Shown here: one piece after another, positions 34,768 through 44,252 of the stretch
Position numbering within the stretch: the stretch's first letter is position 1
Layout of the letters: each line of letters opens with the position of its first letter
Assembly (NCBI RefSeq): GCF_963517015.1
Contig: NZ_CAUQDV010000001.1
Span: 2,300,001-2,364,000 of the forward strand
Source: an uncultured Devosia sp.
GTDB lineage: Bacteria; Pseudomonadota; Alphaproteobacteria; Rhizobiales; Devosiaceae
DNA: 64,000 nt
Direction: 5' to 3'
Notes under the pieces: model-generated
The model's database searches: none
What the model saw: only the letters and a program-made list of their open reading frames with translations
Told to the model about the DNA's origin: nothing
Position numbers and translations under genes: made by a program

Positions 34768-34800
34768 AAGCCGGATCGATCTTTAGGATCGGTTCGGCTT
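34768..34800 (+). terminator. Hairpin between clpP and clpX
   Basis: AAGCCGGATCGATC (34768-34781) and GATCGGTTCGGCTT (34787-34800) form a 14-bp stem with two G-T wobbles and a 5-base loop. A partly T-rich stretch (AGACTTTCTTT) follows. It probably ends most clpP transcripts or limits read-through into clpX. Confidence 0.6.
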
Positions 34801-34879
34801 AGACTTTCTTTAGGCTCGGGCGTTACGGTTTTCCGATACGCGCGATTTTGGGGGCGCTCTGTCCCCAGGGAGTGACTGG

Positions 34880-36157
<1,278 letters not shown>

Positions 36158-36177
36158 GGTCTTTCGGGAATGAATTG

Positions 36178-36206
36178 AAAACGCCGGGCGAAAGCCCGGC
36201 GTTTTT
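36178..36206 (+). terminator. Intrinsic terminator of clpX
   Basis: AAAACGCCGGGC, GAAA loop and GCCCGGCGTTTT form a near-perfect stem followed by T residues. Confidence 0.93.
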
Positions 36207-36270
36207 GTTTTGAGGGTAAGGTCGTGGTGCGTGCCGGTTCCGTCCTGCGCCGTGGTCTTCACAAACTCGA

Positions 36271-36403
36271 TGTCATCCCGGCCTTGAGCCGGGACCCATC
36301 CCGAGATGCTTGGTCTTGCCGCAAGGTCGTTGTGCTATGTCGCCGCAACCTTGCGGCTGTGGCGTGATCTCAGGATGGGCCCCGGCTCAAGGCCGGGGTG
36401 ACA
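36271..36403. repeat. REP/BIME-like composite palindrome
   Basis: Two 37-base arms (36271-36307 and 36367-36403) are inverted copies with about three differences; each contains its own palindrome CCCGGCCTTGAGCCGGG. Between them a second inverted repeat, GCCGCAAGGT (36318-36327) and ACCTTGCGGC (36348-36357), is exact. The arm begins with TGTCATCCCGG, a type I recall as common between genes in Hyphomicrobiales. It sits between clpX and the citrate synthase gene. Confidence 0.85.
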
Positions 36404-36440
36404 CCGTGGGTGTGGAGCGATTGGCGTTCCACTGGCATCA

Positions 36441-37517
36441 TCAAGCCGCATCCTTCACCTTCGGCCCCACATAAACCGACATCGGCCGGATCAGCCGGCC
36501 CGTCGCCGCCTGCTCGCGGGCATGGGCAATCCAGCCGGTGACTCGCCCCATGGCGAAGACACAGGTGAAGGCTTCGCGGGGGAAGCCCAGCGCCTCCAGC
36601 AGGAGTGCCGTATAGAATTCGACATTGGTCTCCAGCACCCGGTCCGGCTTTTTGGCGCGGAGCTGGGTGAGCGCCGCCGTCTCGACCGCCTCGGCCAGAG
36701 CCAGCCGCGCCGGGTCGATGGCACCGACTTTGGTCAGCATGGCTACGGCGCTCTTGAGCGCATCGGCGCGAGGGTCCCGGACGCGATAGACACGATGGCC
36801 GAAGCCCATCAAACGGTCGCCGCCATCAAGTGCTTGTCGGACCCAGTGTTCGGCGCCTGCCGGTGTGCCGGCCGCATCGAGCATGTCGAGCACCGGGCCG
36901 GGGGCGCCACCATGCAGCGGACCCTTGAGGGCGCTGAGCGCGGCAAGGGCCGAGGAGGCGAGCCCGGCCTGGGTCGAGGCTACGACGCGGGCTGCAAAGG
37001 TCGAGGCGTTGAGGCCATGGTCGGCTACGGTCACCAGATACCGGTCAAGGGCCGCCACCTGTTCGGCACTGGGCACCTTGCCATGCAGCATGCGCAGCGC
37101 GTCGGCCGCCTGGGACAGGCTGGCATCCGGCGCGATGGGAGCAAGGCCCTGGCGTTGGCGCAGAATGGCGGGCGTGAACACGCCTGGCGCCACGAGCAGG
37201 CGCAGGGCGGTCTCGGCGTCGTCGCCATCTCCCAGTCGGGCCAACAGAGCCCGCAAGGCGTCCACCGGAGCCAGAGACGTCAGATCACCGGCTGAGGCGA
37301 TGGTGGCAAAGACCACCTGTCGCGCCGCACCGAGTGCGGTCTGCACGTCATGTGGGATTGACACGAAGCCATCAAGCAGGAGCGCAGCCACGTCTTCGAA
37401 GCTGGAATGCGCCAGATCGTCCAGCGACACGCCGCGGATGATCAGCCGGCCATTGGTGCCATCCACATCGGACAGCACGGTCTCGGCTGCCACTACATCT
37501 TCCAGTCCGCTTTTCAT
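36441..37517 (-). CDS. Citrate synthase-family protein (short form)
   Basis: This 358-residue protein has the citrate/methylcitrate synthase fold with a shortened N-terminus. Catalytic elements are visible: the first histidine in DHGLNASTFAARV, the second in GPLHGGAP, and GFGHRVYRVRDPRA. The acidic position lies in NVEFYTALLL, where glutamate stands in place of the catalytic aspartate of NVDFY. This substitution leaves catalytic competence open. It is divergent from a second citrate-synthase paralog with 78 bp between the start codons. The main citrate synthase of the TCA cycle is usually elsewhere, so this pair is probably an accessory, for example a 2-methylcitrate or related condensation. 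Confidence 0.85.
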   Translation of the reverse strand: MKSGLEDVVAAETVLSDVDGTNGRLIIRGVSLDDLAHSSFEDVAALLLDGFVSIPHDVQTALGAARQVVFATIASAGDLTSLAPVDALRALLARLGDGDDAETALRLLVAPGVFTPAILRQRQGLAPIAPDASLSQAADALRMLHGKVPSAEQVAALDRYLVTVADHGLNASTFAARVVASTQAGLASSALAALSALKGPLHGGAPGPVLDMLDAAGTPAGAEHWVRQALDGGDRLMGFGHRVYRVRDPRADALKSAVAMLTKVGAIDPARLALAEAVETAALTQLRAKKPDRVLETNVEFYTALLLEALGFPREAFTCVFAMGRVTGWIAHAREQAATGRLIRPMSVYVGPKVKDAA

Positions 37518-37561
37518 CCTGCACTCCTAAGCTTGCTTTCCGTGAAGGTAGGCGTGCTAAT

Positions 37562-37591
37562 ATTGACGTCAATCTTGACCAATTGGATCAA
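37562..37591. promoter_or_regulatory. Paired palindromes between the divergent citrate-synthase genes
   Basis: ATTGACGTCAAT (37562-37573) is a perfect 12-base palindrome. One base later, TTGACCAATTGGATCAA (37575-37591) has a perfect CCAATTGG core and TTGA/TCAA ends. They lie directly before the start of the gene with an N-terminal helix-turn-helix domain, so they are likely operators for it or another regulator. Confidence 0.55.
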
Positions 37592-37595
37592 TGTC

Positions 37596-38708
37596 ATGGA
37601 CTGGCTGACGGCATCGGAGGCATTGGCGCTGCTCGGCACGCAGCCGCAGACGCTTTACGCCAATGTCAGTCGGGGCCGCATCAAGGCGCGGCCCGATCCG
37701 GCCGACAGCCGTCGCAGCCTCTACCGTGGGGAAGATGTGCGCCGCCTCGCCCAACGCGGCGCCGGCCGTCGCAAACAGGAGGCGATTGCGACGCAGGCCA
37801 TGCAATGGGGCGAGCCGGTGCTCCAGACGGCGATTTCGACGATCCGTGACGGGCGGCTGATCTATCGCGGGCAGGATGCCGCCGCGCTGGCCGGTCGTGC
37901 GACGCTCGAAGATGTCGCAAGGCTGCTGTGGCGGAGCGATGTTGTGCTGCCACATGTGGAGACAAGCGGGCAGGGGCTGGCTGCGGCTTTCGCCGCTCTG
38001 GCGCTCGAGGCAGCCAAGGCGCCGGCGGCGCCGAGGTCCGTCGTTGCGCTGGTCGAGGATGCTGGTCTGGTCTTTGCGACCATGGCCAATCATCTTTCGC
38101 GCCACGGCAGCGAATCCATCCACCTGCGCCTCGCCCGGCATTGGCAGCGTCCCGACGCTGCAGACGTCATTCGTCGCGCGCTGGTTCTCCTCGCCGATCA
38201 TGAGTTGAACGCTTCCACCTTTTCTGCCCGCGTCACGGTTTCGACTGGCGCATCTCTATGGTCGGGAGCCTTGGCGGGCCTCGCCACGCTGCGCGGTCCA
38301 CGCCATGGGTTGGCGTCGCCGGCAGTGACCGCATTGGCGCAGGATCTGGGTCATTGGGGCCAAGGCACAGAAGAGGCCCTGCGGGACTGGCTCGGGGAAG
38401 GGCGCTACCTGCCCGGCATGGGGCATCGGCTTTATCCCGATGGCGATATTCGCTGCCAGGCGCTGCTGGCATCATTCGATCTGCCGCCGGAGTTTGCCGC
38501 CTATCTCGACGCTGCCCGCAGCATCTCCGGCGACGAGCCCAATGTCGATTTCGCGCTGGGCGCCATGGCAGCGCGCTTCGACTTGCCAGGCGATTCCGGC
38601 ATCACGCTGTTTGCCTTGGCGCGCACGGTGGGCTGGCTGGCGCATATGATGGAACAGGTAACCTCCGGTGAACCGATCCGCCCGCGGGCCAGATATGTCG
38701 GACCCTAG
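37596..38708 (+). CDS. Helix-turn-helix / citrate synthase fusion protein
   Basis: The ATG at 37596 gives 370 residues. Residues 1-60 (MDWLTASEALALLGTQPQTL ... RRSLYRGEDVRRLAQR) look like a MerR/excisionase-type DNA-binding domain. The rest is a citrate-synthase fold with DHELNASTFSARVTVST, RGPRHGLASP, GMGHRLYPDGDIR and NVDFALGAM. The histidines and the aspartate appear to be kept, but GGAN(E) after the second histidine is changed to GLAS. The protein may be an enzyme that also regulates its own divergent promoter, or a regulator that senses an acyl-CoA or 2-oxoacid through the synthase fold. Its stop shares CTAG with the convergent arginase gene. Confidence 0.87.
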   Translation: MDWLTASEALALLGTQPQTLYANVSRGRIKARPDPADSRRSLYRGEDVRRLAQRGAGRRKQEAIATQAMQWGEPVLQTAISTIRDGRLIYRGQDAAALAGRATLEDVARLLWRSDVVLPHVETSGQGLAAAFAALALEAAKAPAAPRSVVALVEDAGLVFATMANHLSRHGSESIHLRLARHWQRPDAADVIRRALVLLADHELNASTFSARVTVSTGASLWSGALAGLATLRGPRHGLASPAVTALAQDLGHWGQGTEEALRDWLGEGRYLPGMGHRLYPDGDIRCQALLASFDLPPEFAAYLDAARSISGDEPNVDFALGAMAARFDLPGDSGITLFALARTVGWLAHMMEQVTSGEPIRPRARYVGP

Positions 38709-39670
38709 TCCTCGGTGACGAATTCCACCGGTCCGGCTTCTTCGCCCATCACCGAGCGACCGAAAAGGCTTGCCACGAGGTCCACCAGAAGCGTGGCGCT
38801 GGCGCCGCCGTGGTCGAGGAAGGGATTGAGTTCGACCACGTCGAGCGAACCGACCAGGCCGCTGTCATGCAGCATTTCCATGATGAGATGCGCCTCGCGA
38901 TAGCTGAGGCCGCCCGGCACCAGCGTGCCGCCGCCCGGCGCAATGGATGGGTCCATGGCGTCCACGTCGAGGCTGACATGGAGATGCCCGCCGGCCTCTT
39001 TTACGCGCGCCAGCAGCGTGCGCATCAGGGCAACGACGCCCATTTCGTCGATCTTGCGCATGTCGAGCACCTCGACGCCGCGCGCGTTGAGCAGCTTGCG
39101 TTCATCCCGATCGATCGAGCGCGCGCCGATGATGCTGACGTTCTTCGGAGAAATGCGACCAAGCCAGCTGCCCTGGTATTCGGCGTCGAAGCCCGGCTCG
39201 CCGCAGAGTAGCGCCAGGGGCATGCCGTGGAGATTGCCGCTGGGCGAGGTTGCCGGCGTGTTGAAATCGGCATGGGCATCAATCCACAGCACGAAGACCG
39301 GTTTTTTGGCCTCTTCGCAATGGCGCGCTACGGCCGAGACCGTGCCCATGGCGATGGAATGATCGCCGCCCAGGAACACCGGGAAATGCCCGTCCTGGAG
39401 AATGGCGAGGCCCTGTTCGCTGATCCGGGCCGCGAGATCGAGCACATCGGCGCGGCGCTCGTCGGGCAGGCGCTGGCTGGCGGGCGAGGTGCCCAGCGGC
39501 GGGATCGGGCGGCGCAGGTCGCCGTGGTCGACCACATCATGCTCGAGATCGATCAGGGCTTCGGCCAGACCTGCCACCCGCAGCGCCTCGGGACCCATGC
39601 CACATCCTCGAACGGATGCCCCGGCAGCCGTGGCGATGCCAATCAGGTCGATGCGGCGGGACTTGGTCAT
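38705..39670 (-). CDS. rocF: Arginase
   Basis: This binuclear manganese hydrolase converts arginine to ornithine and urea. The 321-residue protein carries the metal-binding motifs GGDHSIAMG, DAHADFN and SLDVDAMDP, and the segment NLHGMPLALLCG. The set fits arginase (RocF) better than agmatinase. A good AAAGGAG site precedes the ATG. It lies between the citrate-synthase pair and lon and has no arginine-regulator neighbour in the window. Confidence 0.92.
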   Translation of the reverse strand: MTKSRRIDLIGIATAAGASVRGCGMGPEALRVAGLAEALIDLEHDVVDHGDLRRPIPPLGTSPASQRLPDERRADVLDLAARISEQGLAILQDGHFPVFLGGDHSIAMGTVSAVARHCEEAKKPVFVLWIDAHADFNTPATSPSGNLHGMPLALLCGEPGFDAEYQGSWLGRISPKNVSIIGARSIDRDERKLLNARGVEVLDMRKIDEMGVVALMRTLLARVKEAGGHLHVSLDVDAMDPSIAPGGGTLVPGGLSYREAHLIMEMLHDSGLVGSLDVVELNPFLDHGGASATLLVDLVASLFGRSVMGEEAGPVEFVTED

Positions 39671-39983
39671 GGAATTCTCCTTTGGGTCGAACAGAATGAT
39701 GCCAGTCGAAGCGGCGACAACAAGTCCCTAACGGTCAGATGTGAACAGACAAAGCCAGTGTCGCCACATTCATCCCGCAGCCAAGGCACATCAATGTTTC
39801 CGGGCGTTTCGCATATCTCGTGTGCACAAGAGGCTTAACCATGACATTTCCGCGAAGGTTGACTTGTGTGGCTCATAGGCGGACCTATTTATTAACCGGA
39901 ATCAGCGGAGCCTTCATGGCTGCAGCTGTCTAGACGGGCGCGCATCCCATCCCTTCCTTCGCGCGCCCCGGAAAGGATACGAG
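39671..39983. other. Intergenic region between arginase and lon
   Basis: This 313-bp divergent region must hold the promoters of arginase and lon. A TTGACT occurs at about 39859-39864, but no well-spaced -10 or heat-shock consensus was convincing. The A+T-rich stretch CTATTTATTAACC (from about 39885) stands out. No ORF or RNA was recognised. Confidence 0.4.
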
Positions 39984-42422
39984 ATGACGGACGTCACCCC
40001 CGCCACTGGCGATGCGAGCCGGGATCGGGTTTACCCAGTTCTTCCCTTGCGTGATATCGTCGTTTTCCCCGGCATGATCGTGCCGCTCTTTGTCGGACGC
40101 GAAAAGTCGGTCAAGGCGCTTGAAGAAGTCATGCGCGACGACAAGCATATTCTTGTGGTGACGCAGAAGAATGCGCAGGACGATGATCCGGCTCCGGATC
40201 AGATCTATGCCACCGGCACCATTGCCACCGTGCTGCAGCTGCTGAAACTCCCCGACGGCACCGTCAAGGTGCTGGTGGAAGGCCTGCATCGTGCGACCAT
40301 CGATCGCTATCTGCAGACCGTGGACTATTTCGAAGCCGAAGCCTCCATTCTTCCTGAGCCGGAAGAGGATGCAACCGAGCTCGAGGCGCTGGGCCGTTCG
40401 GCACAGACCGAATTCGAAAGCTATGTGAAGCTCAACAAGAAGATTTCGGCCGAGGTCGTGGCTGCCGTCGGGCAGATCGAGAACCACTCCAAGCTTGCCG
40501 ATACGATTGCCAGCCACCTCGTCATCAAGATCAACGAGAAGGAAGACCTGCTCTCGACCCTGTCGGTCGCCGAGCGCTTCCAGAAGATCCTCGGCCTGAT
40601 GGAAGGCGAGATCGGCGTATTGCAGGTGGAAAAGCGCATCCGCAGCCGCGTCAAGCGGCAGATGGAAAAGACGCAGCGCGAGTACTATCTCAACGAGCAG
40701 ATGAAGGCGATCCAGAAGGAACTGGGCGACGGCGAAGAGGGCTCCAACGAGATCGCAGAGATCGAGGAGCGCATCGCCAAGACCCGCCTTTCCAAGGAAG
40801 CCAAGCTCAAGGCCGAGGGCGAGCTGAAAAAGCTCAAGTCCATGAGCCCGATGTCGGCTGAAGCCACGGTGGTGCGTAACTATCTCGATACGCTTCTCGG
40901 GCTCCCCTGGGGCAAGAAGAGCAAGGTCAAGCGCGACCTGGTCCTGGCTGAAAAGGTGCTGGACGAGGATCACTATGGTCTCGAAAAGGTCAAGGAACGC
41001 ATCCTCGAATATCTGGCTGTGCAGGGCCGCACCGGCACGCTGCGCGGGCCGATCCTCTGCCTCGTCGGTCCTCCGGGCGTCGGCAAGACCTCGCTGGGCA
41101 AGTCGATCGCCAAGGCAACCGGCCGCGAATTCGTGCGCATGGCGCTCGGTGGCGTGCGTGACGAAGCCGAAATCCGCGGTCACCGCCGCACCTATATCGG
41201 CTCCATGCCTGGCAAGGTGATCCAGTCGCTGAAGAAAGTGGGTAAATCCAACCCGCTGTTCCTGCTCGACGAGATCGACAAGATGGGCCAGGACTTCCGC
41301 GGCGATCCGTCGTCGGCACTGCTCGAAGTGCTCGATCCGGAACAGAACAACACCTTTGCCGATCACTATCTCGAAGTGGATTATGATCTCAGCGACGTGA
41401 TGTTCGTGACCACCTCGAACACGCTCAACATTCCCGGCCCGCTGATGGACCGCATGGAGATCATTCGCCTCTCGGGTTACACCGAGCAGGAGAAGCATGC
41501 GATCGCCAAGCAGCACCTGATCCCGGAAACGCTCAAGGAAAACGGCCTCGCCCATGGCGAATTCGTGCTCTCCGACGAGATGCTGACCTTCCTCATCCAG
41601 CGCTATACGCGTGAGGCCGGCGTTCGCAATCTCAAGCGCGAGATCGGCAAGCTGATGCGCAAGGCCGTGACCGAGATCGTCAAGACCAAGGTCAAGTCGG
41701 TCACCATCGACGAAGAGAAGCTCACCAAGTTCCTCGGCGCCGATATCTACAAGCATGGCGAGATCGAAGCGGAATCGCAGGTCGGCTTGGTCACGGGCCT
41801 TGCCTGGACCTCGGTTGGTGGCGAGCTGCTGACCATCGAAGGCGTGATGACACCGGGCAAGGGCCGCATGACGGTCACCGGCAACATCAAGGAAGTGATG
41901 AAGGAATCGCTGACCGCGGCAACGGCCTATGTCCGTTCGCGCTCGATCGACTTCGGCATCAAGCCGCCGATGTTCGACACGCGTGACATCCACGTCCACC
42001 TGCCCGAAGGCGCCACCCCCAAGGATGGTCCGTCGGCCGGTATCGGTCTGGCCACCGCCATCGTTTCGGTGATGACCGGCATTGCCGTTCGCAATGACGT
42101 CGCCATGACCGGCGAGATCACGCTGCGGGGCAGGGTCCTGCCGATCGGCGGCCTCAAGGAGAAGCTGCTTGCAGCCCTCCGCGGCGGCATCAAGACCGTG
42201 CTGATCCCGGAAGAGAATGTCCGCGACCTCGCCGAGATCCCGGATATCGTCAAGGAAGGCATGGAGATCGTGCCGGTTTCCCGCATGGATCAGGTCATCG
42301 AGCGTGCTCTGGTGAGCAAGCCCGAGCCGATCGAGTGGAATTTCGACGAAACTCCGGCCGCTGTTTCGACCACGGTCGATGCCGATGGCAGTGAAGATGC
42401 AGCGACTGGCCTGCCGCACTAA
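39984..42422 (+). CDS. lon: ATP-dependent protease Lon
   Basis: Lon degrades misfolded proteins and selected regulators. The 812-residue protein has an N-terminal substrate-binding domain beginning YPVLPLRDIVVFPGM, a coiled-coil middle, an AAA+ domain with Walker A GPPGVGKT and Walker B LFLLDEIDKM, and a C-terminal serine protease domain. The catalytic serine is in KDGPSAGIG (S684) and the lysine about 43 residues later. AAAGGA lies before the ATG. A strong terminator follows. Confidence 0.98.
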   Translation: MTDVTPATGDASRDRVYPVLPLRDIVVFPGMIVPLFVGREKSVKALEEVMRDDKHILVVTQKNAQDDDPAPDQIYATGTIATVLQLLKLPDGTVKVLVEGLHRATIDRYLQTVDYFEAEASILPEPEEDATELEALGRSAQTEFESYVKLNKKISAEVVAAVGQIENHSKLADTIASHLVIKINEKEDLLSTLSVAERFQKILGLMEGEIGVLQVEKRIRSRVKRQMEKTQREYYLNEQMKAIQKELGDGEEGSNEIAEIEERIAKTRLSKEAKLKAEGELKKLKSMSPMSAEATVVRNYLDTLLGLPWGKKSKVKRDLVLAEKVLDEDHYGLEKVKERILEYLAVQGRTGTLRGPILCLVGPPGVGKTSLGKSIAKATGREFVRMALGGVRDEAEIRGHRRTYIGSMPGKVIQSLKKVGKSNPLFLLDEIDKMGQDFRGDPSSALLEVLDPEQNNTFADHYLEVDYDLSDVMFVTTSNTLNIPGPLMDRMEIIRLSGYTEQEKHAIAKQHLIPETLKENGLAHGEFVLSDEMLTFLIQRYTREAGVRNLKREIGKLMRKAVTEIVKTKVKSVTIDEEKLTKFLGADIYKHGEIEAESQVGLVTGLAWTSVGGELLTIEGVMTPGKGRMTVTGNIKEVMKESLTAATAYVRSRSIDFGIKPPMFDTRDIHVHLPEGATPKDGPSAGIGLATAIVSVMTGIAVRNDVAMTGEITLRGRVLPIGGLKEKLLAALRGGIKTVLIPEENVRDLAEIPDIVKEGMEIVPVSRMDQVIERALVSKPEPIEWNFDETPAAVSTTVDADGSEDAATGLPH

Positions 42423-42448
42423 TCGGCAAAAGCCATAGAAATTGCTAG

Positions 42449-42480
42449 ACGGCGGCTCGTTTGAGCCGCCGTTTTTCTTT
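42449..42480 (+). terminator. Intrinsic terminator of lon
   Basis: ACGGCGGCTC, GTTT loop and GAGCCGCCGT form a perfect 10-bp stem followed by TTTTCTTT. Confidence 0.93.
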
Positions 42481-43129
42481 GCGCTTCAATGCTTTGGATA
42501 TGTGTAACTGGGCCGGCAAAAAGAGTTTCACCATGAGCCATGCATATCGTGCAGAGCTTGTTTGAGGGGTCGATTTTACGGTGATCGCATGGCCAATTGG
42601 TTCGTTTCGGGCGTTCCGGGCGCGTCGGTGGGCAAAATTTCAGTGCCTCCGTCAAATGCTCAGTAAGCATTGTTGCGCCGAAGTTGGCCGCTACTTTTGA
42701 TCCTTGCTTGCCGCTGCAGACGTCCCGGCTTTGGTCAGTCGACAGGTCAATAAAGCTCAATATTATCAAGTGATTGATTTGAGTACTGGCAGTCCCGATT
42801 TTCGGGACACGGGGCAGGGCGCCGCCGGGACAATGGAGCAAAATGGCCCAAATTGCCCCACTTTCTCCGAGGCCAACAGCGTAAACGCCGGGTTACTGGT
42901 CTGATTTCCGATTGAAGATGTTTCCTTGGTTAAATCGCGTAAACCAAAGCAGTCCGGTCGAGATGACAAATGAAAATCGGACGAATAGATCAGCGCTCAG
43001 TTCTGAAGCGCGGCGCTGACAAGCAATGTGCTTCCTGATTTCGCAAACAACCCGTCCGGCGATTGTCGCCATCAAAGATCATCAAGCTTGGTCGCGATGA
43101 ATCGCGTCCCCATGGAAAGAAAAACTCGC
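42481..43129. other. 650-bp non-coding stretch between the lon terminator and a small exported protein gene
   Basis: No convincing gene is seen on either strand. The stretch holds copy B of an intergenic element (42751-42872) and a short inverted repeat (TTGGTT...AACCAA near 42930-42951). The promoter of the exported-protein gene at 43130 must lie here but was not resolved. Confidence 0.5.
42751..42872. repeat. Intergenic element, copy B
   Basis: Landmarks match copy A at 29059-29228 in order: TAAAGCTCAA, ATTGATTTG (42773), a hairpin GTCCCGATTTTCGGGAC (42792-42808), then TGGAGCAAAATGGC (42834) and GCCCCACTTT. The distance between ATTGATTTG and TGGAGC is about 61 bases here and about 100 in copy A. 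Confidence 0.4.
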
Positions 43130-43498
43130 ATGCGTCTCGTTCTCGTTGCTGCCGTTGCCCTCGTCTCTTTCGCTGCTCCCGCCGTCGCCAACACCTTCCC
43201 GACCAATCCGGCCGTGCAGGAAGTCAGCGCCGATGCCGATATCGCCCTGTGGTGTGCGTCGACCTATGTCGCCGTCTCGCAGATGGGTGGTCTTGACGAT
43301 GCAGCTTCGGCCACGGCCAACCAGTTCGCAGAAGTCGCTTTCGACAAGGCCGATCGCCTGCTGGTTGCCGATGGCATTGCAGAAAGCGAGCACAATCGCC
43401 TGATCAGCTACTATCTCGAAGAAGCCATTCGCGGCATTTCCGGCCAGCTGCCGGAACTGCGTTACAACGATCAGGTCTGCCACAGCCTCGTGTCGTAA
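43130..43498 (+). CDS. Small exported protein of unknown function
   Basis: The ATG at 43130 starts a signal peptide MRLVLVAAVALVSFAAPAVA with a likely cleavage before NTFP; a start at 43112 (MERKTRMRLV) would only lengthen the basic n-region. The mature part (about 100 residues) is helical, acidic and has two cysteines (ALWCAS and QVCHSL) that could pair in the periplasm. It is not assigned to a named family. Confidence 0.78.
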   Translation: MRLVLVAAVALVSFAAPAVANTFPTNPAVQEVSADADIALWCASTYVAVSQMGGLDDAASATANQFAEVAFDKADRLLVADGIAESEHNRLISYYLEEAIRGISGQLPELRYNDQVCHSLVS

Positions 43499-43511
43499 GC
43501 GACGCCAGCCG

Positions 43512-44159
43512 CTAGCCGGCCTTGCGCTTGGCGAGGCTGGCGCGCATGCCGTCCACCAGAAATCCCAGACCTGTTTCGAAGGCACGATCGGTATTGATCG
43601 TGCCTTCTTTCACGAGCGTATCCACGGCCTGCGCCATGATGGGGAAGGGTGCCAGTTCGGCGGCGAGATCGCCGGGCAGGTCTCCGGCCTCTTCCACCTC
43701 ACGCGCGCGCTCGCCCTGTTCCTCCAGCACATAGCCAACAACGTAGCGTGAGATGGAAATGGCGACGTGCAGCGCTTCTTCCGCGGAGAAGCCCGCTTCG
43801 ACATAAAGCTGCAGCTGCTTCTCCGTATCGGCGAAGTCGGCATCGGTCGGCCGCGTGCCAGCCGTGATCCGCGCGCCATCGCGCACGGCAAGCAGCGCCT
43901 GACGCTGGCTGCGCGCGGACGCGAGCGTGAATTCTGCCCAGTCCTGGCCTGGCCGGGGCAGTCGATGGGTGTAGTAGCGCTTCAGCATTTCCGCATTGAT
44001 TGCGTCGAGCAGCGCCGACTTGTTGCGGAAGTGCCAGTAGAGCGCGGGCTGCTGTACGCCGAGGCGTTGCGCGAGCTTGCGCGTTGTCATGCCGTCGATG
44101 CCCACTTCATTGAGCAACAACATTGCCTCGTCGATGATGCGGTCGCGGTCGATCGCCAT
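43512..44159 (-). CDS. tetR: TetR-family repressor, tetracycline-repressor class
   Basis: This 215-residue regulator has the helix-turn-helix MTTRKLAQRLGVQQPALYWHFRNKSALLDA, very close to the DNA-reading head of tetracycline repressors, and a C-terminal TetR_C ligand-binding domain (about 75-205). It is divergent from a tetA-type efflux gene, with three operator-like palindromes in the 93 bp between them. It should repress both promoters until a ligand binds; tetracycline is the likely but unproven ligand. Confidence 0.93.
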   Translation of the reverse strand: MAIDRDRIIDEAMLLLNEVGIDGMTTRKLAQRLGVQQPALYWHFRNKSALLDAINAEMLKRYYTHRLPRPGQDWAEFTLASARSQRQALLAVRDGARITAGTRPTDADFADTEKQLQLYVEAGFSAEEALHVAISISRYVVGYVLEEQGERAREVEEAGDLPGDLAAELAPFPIMAQAVDTLVKEGTINTDRAFETGLGFLVDGMRASLAKRKAG

Positions 44160-44177
44160 GCGCGGAATCCTTCTTGA

Positions 44178-44192
44178 CTTATCGATGATAAG
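44178..44192. promoter_or_regulatory. tet operator-like site O1
   Basis: CTTATCGATGATAAG is a 15-base palindrome with the TTATC/GATAA arms of TetR-type operators, nearest the tetR start. It is a candidate for autorepression of tetR. Confidence 0.75.
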
Positions 44193-44196
44193 GGCG

Positions 44197-44211
44197 CTTA
44201 TCGTCGATAAG
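44197..44211. promoter_or_regulatory. tet operator-like site O2
   Basis: CTTATCGTCGATAAG is a perfect-arm palindrome whose centre is 19 bp from that of O1, so both sites lie on about the same face of the helix. Confidence 0.75.
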
Positions 44212-44216
44212 TGAAA

Positions 44217-44231
44217 TTTATCACCGATAAA
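44217..44231. promoter_or_regulatory. tet operator-like site O3
   Basis: TTTATCACCGATAAA has the same TTATC/GATAA arms, centred 20 bp from O2 and 22 bp before the tetA start at 44253. Confidence 0.7.
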
Positions 44232-44252
44232 GTTCTAGTCGGACATCGCATC

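Noticed and set aside
36271..36403. Possible CRISPR or transposon end
   Set aside because: Only one inverted pair is present, without repeat-spacer units, cas genes or a transposase; a REP-like unit explains it better.
39859..39890. Heat-shock (RpoH) promoter of lon
   Set aside because: TTGACT is present but no -10 element has acceptable spacing, so no promoter was annotated.
39930..42419. Antisense open frame of about 829 codons opposite lon
   Set aside because: It runs across the whole of lon with no domain of its own.
42419..42841. Minus-strand ORF of 140 codons after lon
   Set aside because: It runs through the lon terminator, has mixed composition and no ribosome-binding site or family likeness.
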